Positions 1 to 5,700 of a DNA stretch of 6,561 nucleotides are shown one piece after another. The notes below the pieces were generated by a model that was not told the DNA's origin, ran no database searches, and saw only the letters and a list, made by a program, of their open reading frames with translations. Positions within the stretch are counted from its first letter, which is position 1. The number at the start of each line of letters is the position of its first letter. Location: the NCBI GenBank assembly GCA_009887135.1, contig QXYA01000014.1, positions 1-6,561 on the forward strand. The letters are read 5' to 3'. The position numbers and the translations under genes were made by a program. Origin of the DNA: Candidatus Poseidoniales archaeon (GTDB taxonomy: Archaea; Thermoplasmatota; Poseidoniia; Poseidoniales; Poseidoniaceae).

Positions 1-68
1 GACTGCGGATGTAAGTACGAAGCTTCGGCGACGTATTCAGTCCAGCAGCACTAACTGTTCGAGCATCT
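1..68 (+). rRNA. 23S ribosomal RNA, 3' end (partial)
   Basis: This is the extreme 3' end of the large-subunit rRNA gene; the rest lies left of the window. The stretch at about 31-64 resembles the last helices of archaeal 23S rRNA, notably the block GCACTAACTGTTCGAGC at 48-64, which corresponds to the 'gcactaacagaccaa' region near the 3' terminus in halophilic archaea and to 'gtactaatgaaccg' in E. coli. A complete 5S gene follows about 100 bases downstream in the usual 23S-5S order, which supports the call. The exact 3' end cannot be fixed because its pairing partner, the 5' end of 23S, is outside the window. The end is placed just before the T-run at 68-72, with an uncertainty of several bases. 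Confidence 0.85.
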
Positions 69-170
69 TTTTCATTATGTATCCGCACCTCGAGTGCCCT
101 TCGTCTAATAATTCATGCCAATTCACCGATGCGACAATAGTCGCGTCCATATCCAATTCGAAAGGAGATG
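69..170 (+). other. 23S-5S internal transcribed spacer with two small hairpins
   Basis: The spacer of about 100 bases between the 23S end and 5S contains no tRNA-like cloverleaf and no credible gene. It begins with a short T-run (68-72). Two inverted repeats are visible. One is GCAC at 85-88 against GTGC at 94-97. The stronger one is 129-146, with GCGAC (131-135) pairing with GTCGC (140-144) around an AATA loop, extendable by a U-G and an A-U pair to seven base pairs. Such stems are plausible landmarks for separating the 23S and 5S precursors. The hairpins are read directly from the sequence; their role is inferred. Confidence 0.5.
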
Positions 171-300
171 GGTGCACGGTCATAGCGGTGGAGTTTACCC
201 GGTCTCATCCCGAACCCGGAAGTCAAGCCCTCCTGCGTCTGTCCCAATACTGTGGTACGAGAGTCCACGGGAACGGCGGTCACTGTGCCCCACTCCTTTC
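160..300 (+). repeat. Inverted repeat flanking 5S rRNA (precursor stem)
   Basis: GAAAGGAG at 160-167 is a perfect reverse complement of CTCCTTTC at 293-300. These arms sit directly outside the 5S gene and would stack on its helix I, separated only by a bulged A168. Counting the pairs at 169-172 with 289-292 and 174-180 with 282-288, the precursor could form a stem of about 19 base pairs with two single-base bulges. This is a likely substrate or guide for 5S end maturation. It is not a canonical archaeal bulge-helix-bulge, which needs two three-base bulges on opposite strands. Confidence 0.6.
171..291 (+). rRNA. 5S ribosomal RNA (complete)
   Basis: This is the 5S rRNA of the large ribosomal subunit central protuberance. 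The diagnostic loop B/C segment is present at about 206-230, containing CATCCCGAACCCGGAAGTCA, together with the conserved CATAGCGGTGG block at 181-191 and the loop E/helix IV region at about 246-274. Bases 174-180 pair with 282-288 and 170-172 with 289-291, forming helix I with one bulged U at 173. The length of about 121 bases suits archaeal 5S. Aligned by eye to halophilic archaeal 5S, the 5' end falls at 171-172. Both ends carry an uncertainty of two or three bases because the pairing continues into the flanks. Confidence 0.95.
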
Positions 301-379
301 CTCTTGGTATCTCCGATCTTCATTTTCCTACTCCTAGGTTCCAACAACACCTTTGAGAATCCCAAACGGAGTGCTACAC
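292..379 (+). other. 5S-aIF6 spacer, pyrimidine-rich, with aIF6 ribosome binding site
   Basis: This short spacer starts with the 3' arm of the 5S precursor stem. It continues as a pyrimidine-rich tract to about 336, including TTTT at 323-326, which could act as a weak archaeal oligo-T termination signal. No TATA/BRE pair is obvious, so aIF6 may depend on readthrough from the rRNA transcript. GGAG at 368-371 lies eight bases before the ATG at 380 and is a well-placed Shine-Dalgarno sequence. It decides the start of the next gene. Confidence 0.4.
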
Positions 380-1042
380 ATGCCAATTGACACCCTTGAC
401 ATCCTCGGGTCCGATCAAATTGGGATTCATTTAGCCTCAGTTGGTAACGTTTTGTTTCATCCTCGTGAATTACCAACTCCTACTCTAGAGAAACTTGAAC
501 GTGTTGTAGGACTTGAACTTGCACCTATCTCAATTGGTGGATCTAATCTTATTGGTGCACTTTTAGCTGGAAATACTAATGGAATGGCAGTTGCTGATAT
601 TGCAACTGAATCCGATATTGATGCCTTAACTGCTTACGGAGATGTCGTTGTCATGGAAGGCGGCGTCAATACTGCAGGAAATCTGTTACTTGTCAATGAA
701 CATGGATGTGTTGCGTCTCCTAGTATTCCAAAAGATGGCCTAGAAGTTTTGGCAGAAGTTCTAGGAGTTGATATTATTTCTACAACGATTGGAGGACAAG
801 ATGTAGTTGGTAGCCTTGGTGTAGTCAATAGCCAAGGTGTACTTCTCCATCCTGATGTAGCTCCCGATGAAGTCCTCCTGATTGAAGAAATTCTTGCTGT
901 ACCTCCTATGGTCGGCACAGTATCCTTTGGTTCTCCTTATGTCGGTGCAGGTATTTGTGCATCAAATAACGGTGCTCTAGCTGGAAGTGAAACAACTGGC
1001 CCTGAACTCAATCGTATTGAAGATGCTCTTGGTTTAATCTGA
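380..1042 (+). CDS. eif6: Translation initiation factor 6 (aIF6 / eIF6 family, ribosome anti-association factor)
   Basis: aIF6 binds the large ribosomal subunit and prevents premature joining with the small subunit; in eukaryotes the homologue also serves late 60S maturation. The 220-residue product has the family's usual length and its five-fold pentein repeat. Related glycine/asparagine-rich blocks lie near residues 14-28 (IGIHLASVGNVLFHP), 52-71 (IGGSNLIGALLAGNTNGMAV), 94-114, 138-158 and 183-202. The C-terminus, with TTGPEL followed by RIEDALGLI, closely matches archaeal aIF6. The ATG at 380 is chosen because GGAG precedes it at good spacing. An in-frame TTG at 353 has no such site and would add nine unconserved residues. 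The gene lies about 90 bases after 5S in the same direction, so it may be co-transcribed with the large-subunit rRNAs. purC follows closely. Confidence 0.95.
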   Translation: MPIDTLDILGSDQIGIHLASVGNVLFHPRELPTPTLEKLERVVGLELAPISIGGSNLIGALLAGNTNGMAVADIATESDIDALTAYGDVVVMEGGVNTAGNLLLVNEHGCVASPSIPKDGLEVLAEVLGVDIISTTIGGQDVVGSLGVVNSQGVLLHPDVAPDEVLLIEEILAVPPMVGTVSFGSPYVGAGICASNNGALAGSETTGPELNRIEDALGLI

Positions 1043-1090
1043 GTTTGTTCAATAAGAATGTTCAATAGCCTCTCCTTTTGGTTGTTGTTC

Positions 1091-1996
1091 ATGGGTGAAA
1101 TGCTCTATCAAGGCAAAGTGAAGCAAGTATGGTCGACAGACGATCCGGATATCCTGGAATTTAGATTCACGAATCAGATTTCAGTATTTGATCAAATTAT
1201 TCCATCTCTTATTCCCCGAAAGGGAGAATCACTCAACAGGACTACTGCACATTGGTTCAAATTGGTTGAACAGGAAGGTGTTTGTGGAACCCATCTTGTT
1301 GAATTGAATGGCCCTGACCGTTGTCTCGTTCGTAAAGTCGATGTGATAAAAGAACCAGGAGCAATCTCAAGGGATGCTGAATGGGTCTTTGTACCGTTAG
1401 AATTTATCGTACGTCACTACCTCTCTGGCTCGGCTTGGCGCCGTTTCCAACGTGGTGAACTTACTGCAGAATCTCTTGGAGTTTCACAAGACGCTGAATA
1501 TGGGGTGAAACTATCAGAACCGTTTGTAGAAGTCACTACTAAATTCGAAGCCTTTGATCGTAACATCGATCGTGAAGAAGCTCTTGAAATATCGAACATC
1601 ACTGACCAGGAATTTGATTCCATTGTACAAGCCGCACTCAAAATCGATGATATTATTGAAAGGGAAGCCGCAAAGAATGGACTTATCCATGTAGATGGTA
1701 AGAAGGAATTTGCATTAGGACCAGGTCGAAAAGTCGTCCTCGTCGATACATTTGGCACTCTCGATGAAGATCGTTGGTGGGATGCTGAAGCATACTCTAA
1801 CGGAGAATGCATCGAGTTATCAAAAGAATTTGTTCGGACCCATTACATCAACTCTGGCCATCAGGCTGACTTGAAAGTTGCACGTGATGCAGGTACTGTT
1901 GATCCTCCTATCCCTGCTTTACCACAGAGTGTGATCGATGAAACTGCATCTCTTTATTCATCAATGTATGAGCGCTTAACCTCAGGCCAATTCTGA
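1091..1996 (+). CDS. purC: Phosphoribosylaminoimidazole-succinocarboxamide synthase (SAICAR synthetase)
   Basis: PurC joins aspartate to CAIR with ATP to give SAICAR, a late step of de novo purine synthesis in the cytosol. Family marks, numbered from the ATG at 1091, are the N-terminal nucleotide-binding strand LYQGKVKQVW (5-14), the signature region PLEFIVRHYLSGSAWRRF (102-119), VDGKKEFAL (201-209) and VDTFGTLDEDRWW (218-230). The last corresponds to the LGDEFSPDGSRLW segment of the E. coli enzyme, with Thr where E. coli has Glu. The protein is about 301 residues, longer than the 237-residue E. coli form. It resembles the longer type that ends in a 'helix plus PALP' extension, here IPALPQ near residue 274. 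The start is uncertain. ATG codons lie in frame at 1058, 1091 and 1100. The conserved core begins right after the last two, and 1058 would add a hydrophobic stretch not expected in the family. The gene probably shares a transcript with aIF6, whose stop is at 1042. Its own stop abuts the stop of the convergent gene. Confidence 0.93.
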   Translation: MGEMLYQGKVKQVWSTDDPDILEFRFTNQISVFDQIIPSLIPRKGESLNRTTAHWFKLVEQEGVCGTHLVELNGPDRCLVRKVDVIKEPGAISRDAEWVFVPLEFIVRHYLSGSAWRRFQRGELTAESLGVSQDAEYGVKLSEPFVEVTTKFEAFDRNIDREEALEISNITDQEFDSIVQAALKIDDIIEREAAKNGLIHVDGKKEFALGPGRKVVLVDTFGTLDEDRWWDAEAYSNGECIELSKEFVRTHYINSGHQADLKVARDAGTVDPPIPALPQSVIDETASLYSSMYERLTSGQF

Positions 1997-2665
1997 TTAC
2001 TCATGTTGCCTATGGATGAGGCCAGCGCCTCTCCTTTCGGCCGCCATTAGAAGAGCGTTTAAATGTCGGACAGCCTCCCTTACTCCTCCGTCTAATGGCT
2101 CCTCTCTAGATACCATCCAACCGCTTCCGAGAAGCATTGATCTCAGTGCTTTCACTTCTTCAAAATTTAGATACCCTAAAATGAATAAACCAGCTTTTCC
2201 TTCTTGAAATTCTTTGTGCCCTGTATTCATCTCCGAACATCTTTCTGTCAAATATTCTAAATGTTCTACTAAATCCGAATACAATCCTTCTGATTGACTT
2301 GGAACTGACAATATATTGTCTAAAATATACTGTAAAGATGAACCAGTATGGTGCGGGAACCGACCAAATCTCTCCCGGTTCTTGTTCTCTCCTAGCATAA
2401 TTGGTGTTGAATCCCTGTTCAACATTCGTACAGCTGTAAACCAAAGTGTTGCATCATCCCACGTAATCAGATTTCTATCATCGATTTCATCCAAACCTTG
2501 TTGTTTTAATCGTGATGAAAACGCTTCATTCTTTACAAGTTCCTGCCACAACTTACTATCACCTTGACGAACTTTAAGAAGTGCTTGAAATGTTTTATCA
2601 AGATTCTTAGAAACGCACCCGTCTAGCGTATAAAACGCAGAAGTGCTCGAATTTGATTGGTTCAT
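1997..2665 (-). CDS. Hypothetical protein, 222 residues, soluble
   Basis: I do not recognise this family. The protein has no signal peptide and no transmembrane segment and looks mainly helical. The N-terminus (about 1-13) is rich in Ser/Thr/Asn and probably disordered. Several Trp residues (40, 69, 75, 183) and a conserved-looking core are visible, including LITWDDATLWFTAVRMLNRD (66-85). The C-terminal helix (about 192-212) has alternating charged and aliphatic residues and ends in a basic HRQHE tail. The ATG at 2665 is the only plausible start, since the next Met is at residue 81. A GAGGGG run lies only one base before this ATG, closer than a standard Shine-Dalgarno, and both sit within a hairpin. 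The gene lies 44 bases downstream of the large surface protein on the same strand and probably shares its transcript, which suggests a linked role. It converges on purC with no bases between the stops. Confidence 0.8.
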   Translation of the reverse strand: MNQSNSSTSAFYTLDGCVSKNLDKTFQALLKVRQGDSKLWQELVKNEAFSSRLKQQGLDEIDDRNLITWDDATLWFTAVRMLNRDSTPIMLGENKNRERFGRFPHHTGSSLQYILDNILSVPSQSEGLYSDLVEHLEYLTERCSEMNTGHKEFQEGKAGLFILGYLNFEEVKALRSMLLGSGWMVSREEPLDGGVREAVRHLNALLMAAERRGAGLIHRQHE

Positions 2666-2681
2666 GCCCCTCGCAGGGCAT
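2664..2681 (-). promoter_or_regulatory. Hairpin overlapping the start codon of the 222-residue protein gene
   Basis: On the minus strand ATGCCC (2681-2676) pairs perfectly with GGGCAT (2669-2664) around a six-base loop. The 3' arm contains the first two bases of the ATG start (2665-2663) and most of the GAGGGG purine run (2672-2667). Folded, it would partly bury the initiation region, so it could limit translation unless ribosomes arriving from the upstream gene or a bound factor open it. The pairing is read directly; regulation is inferred. Confidence 0.45.
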
Positions 2682-2699
2682 CATACCTATTGAGGTATG
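2682..2699 (-). promoter_or_regulatory. Perfect inverted repeat between the two minus-strand genes
   Basis: CATACCT and AGGTATG form a perfect seven-base-pair stem with a four-base loop. It lies ten bases after the stop of the large gene and directly abuts the start-codon hairpin. No T-run follows on the minus strand, so it does not look like an intrinsic terminator. It could be an mRNA stability or processing element, or a dyad bound by a dimeric DNA-binding protein. Only the symmetry is certain. Confidence 0.4.
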
Positions 2700-2709
2700 T
2701 AATCTACGC

Positions 2710-5700
2710 TTAATCAAAAAACTTCGACATGCGTTCTTCAATGCTTATCGTATCTACAATTTCTATATCTGGATCTAATTCTTGTCGAATTGTATCAAGT
2801 CGTCCTGATGGGCTGAGATCAGTTTCTAATTCTGGAATCTCTTCGACGAGTGATGGAAGTTCTTCTTCCTCTAAATCCAATTCTTCTTCGAATACTTCAA
2901 GAGACATATCATCCTCAACATCGTTCCTCTCTTGAACATCTCGATCGATAGTACTGTCTGAAGTCTTAGGTTTTCCTTTGATCTTTTCCTGTAATACTTC
3001 TGCTTCCTTCCTTTGCATTACGAGTACATATGCTCCAACAATGAGTATTGTGATGGCTAATCCCCAAAGGAGATTATTCGTTGTGACCAAACTCTGACTG
3101 TCTTCTACATAAATTGCTGTTGCAGTGTTATCTGATGGATTATCGTCTACGTCGAATGGAGAGTTGCATTCAATCGTTGCAGACAAACTTTCTCTGTCAG
3201 ATATGTCAGGGTTTTGGATGTTAACAATCGGTGCAAACTGGGAGCCTTCTACGTCAACAATTCGCTCAATGCGATATGAACTTGTACTACTTGTTACTGT
3301 AAGGATACAATTTACATCTCCAAGAACATCATAATTCGTACGAGTAATCGCAATATCGAGATCTCCTGTGGCACTGAAACTTGCTATCCCCACATTCCAA
3401 TTGGATTGGCGAGATACCTGTGCAGTTTCAATTGAAATCACTTCTATTCCATTTCCATCATAGCCAACAACACGAATCATCAACTGTCCTGGTTCAGGAT
3501 CCCATTGGTTGACCGATAGATTGAGCATTCTTGATTCATTTTGTTGAATTGTGAACGAACCCAAGTTGAGTGGAATTGTTTCACCAGTGCTGGTTGAAGC
3601 AATAAATGTCAGGCGTGTCCGATCATCAATGTCTCCAGTTACACTACAGGAAACAAGAGTATCTGTTAATGGTGTTCTGCCCAATTCTTGGAACACATTG
3701 GAAATAAATTGGCATGAAGCAGATACTTGTGGTAATGTCGAACCAATTTTGACGAATTGTATGGAATCGTTACTTGAAGACACAGTTCCGAGATTAATCC
3801 CTGCTTCTAAGACAAGGCGATATTCCTCTTGGGTAATCGTTGCGCCGGGAACTGTGATTGTGCTTCCTGTATTGGAATTCATGTGTAAGGAAAAGGCTTG
3901 GCTTGAACCAGTAGAACCAGACAACACTGGCGTGGTTGCGAATGAAATATTCGAGTGCTTCACCGTTATGGATTCCATATACAATCCCAATTCAGGGTGG
4001 ATTATTCTGAGTTCTATTTCCAATGGTTGTTTATCCCAAGTGGCAGGAGGGATGATCTCAAACGGTATGCCACGGGTTTCGTGAGGAGATAGTGAAGCGG
4101 ATAGTACTCCTGATATGTTCCATCCCGCTGGTAGGTTTTCTAGAGTTAATATCACGTGACTCATTGTATTGCCGGTATTTTCCATCCATGCGAGTGGATA
4201 CCCTCCTTCTTCACTAACAAACCAAGATTGGCTTGCATTGAGTTCAAAATTGGGTGAAGGGGATACTCTGACAGGAATCTCAAACTCCTCTAATCCTTGA
4301 CCAGATCCATCAGAGACCCGGATTTTGACAATATTTACTTGGCCTGCAATTGCACCTTCTGGTGATTCCACAAATATGTCGATGAGTTCGGTTTGGCCAG
4401 GTTCCATCATGATTCCATCAGGCAGTGTCGTATTCCATCCCTGCCCTGACTTCGTAAAGTAAGGGGTGCTCGGAGAATTCCCAAGCTGTTCTACTTCCAC
4501 TTGAATTGTGTCTCCCCCTGGTAAAATCTCGAGATTGCTATTTGCAAGATTTACGTGCCATTTTGCTGTTTTCTGGACTTCTAAGGTTACATTAAATTCA
4601 CCGAGTTCGTAGCCTGCTGAGACTATTTTGTAGGTGATTATTGCTGTACTATCCTCCCAAGCGAATGGAATCATCTGAACGATTGGTAGAACTTGCGACG
4701 CATTGACATCGAGTTCAGAGGAATCGACAGGGTCATGTAAGTTCCATACAGAGGTATCATTCGCGGTTGTGGTGATCATAATTTGAGGGACAAGTTGGAC
4801 AGTATCAACAAAGTTTCCAATATTCTTTACTTCAATTCCATATTGAAATTCTTGATTAGGTAATACTTGCATACTCTGTCCGTCTAGAGAGGTTATATCC
4901 CATGAATGGCGCTGTTCTGCTTCGATTAGTAATGTAGTTGAAGCAGATACACTTTCATTGACAATTGAAGTCCATGTGAATTCAATTTCAAATGCCTCTG
5001 CTGCAGGGATTGAAGTGTCGAGTGTTATTTCCACTGGCATTATTGTGGTGGCCAAAGGGGCAAGCGTTCGTTGTGGATTGAAGAAAGTGAATTGAACATC
5101 ATCTGAAGCAATTTGATCCGATGCTAAGACTCGACTAGTAAGCAAATATGTGTCTTCTCCGTTTCCAGGATTATCTAACTGAATCAGTAATTGATGTGGA
5201 ATACTCACATTAAATCCAGCAGGTTCAGTTTCTGGGACTGGATCGATTATACTGATTGCAGAACGATGAATCTGCAGTACGTGAACACTTAACAAAAAGT
5301 TGTGATGATTTAGAGGTACATTCTCAGCTGTATTGAAAACTAGTCGTTGAGGTGGGGCATCTGTTGGAATATATACTTCAAGTGAGGCGATGGCAACCGT
5401 TCCCGATGGGCCTGAAATCTCCAATATGCCATTGTTAATGTTGGCTCCAGATGTGGCATTCCATTGCCAGTTTTGTAGATAAACGCCTGCATTATTTAGA
5501 TCCCATGATAAAGAACCGCTCGAGGGAATAAGCGCATTAATCTCAAAAGAAGTTACGGTGGACGGAACAGAGCGAATATGCACTGGTGATGAATGTGAAC
5601 CAACAGCCGTCAGATTGACCTCAAGAGAACGACATAATGTCTCATCTCCACTTCCAATACACGTGGTTAGAGTTGTAATTGTAGATGTTCCGAGGCTTGT

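Noticed and set aside
73..170. tRNA gene in the 23S-5S spacer
   Set aside because: No T-loop (GTTCGAATC-type) block, acceptor stem or anticodon arm could be assembled.
160..300. Bulge-helix-bulge motif around 5S
   Set aside because: The bulges are single bases on the same strand, not two three-base bulges on opposite strands.
353..379. TTG at 353 as the aIF6 start
   Set aside because: It has no Shine-Dalgarno and adds nine residues outside the family's conserved N-terminus. The ATG at 380 has GGAG eight bases upstream.
77..476. Small open frames across the 23S-5S spacer, 5S and aIF6 start, on both strands
   Set aside because: They overlap the 5S rRNA or the aIF6 reading frame, and their translations show no protein-like pattern.
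1417..1812. 131-codon open frame antisense to purC
   Set aside because: Serine/arginine-rich shadow of a strongly conserved gene, with no independent support.
2018..2031. Intrinsic terminator for purC
   Set aside because: GAGGC/GCCTC forms only a five-pair stem and is followed by a mixed pyrimidine tract without a T-run. It also lies in coding sequence, so it is mentioned only as a possibility.
3551..4084. 177-codon open frame antisense to the large surface protein
   Set aside because: The opposite strand carries a continuous frame with clear domain periodicity and a membrane helix. The antisense translation has no recognisable features.
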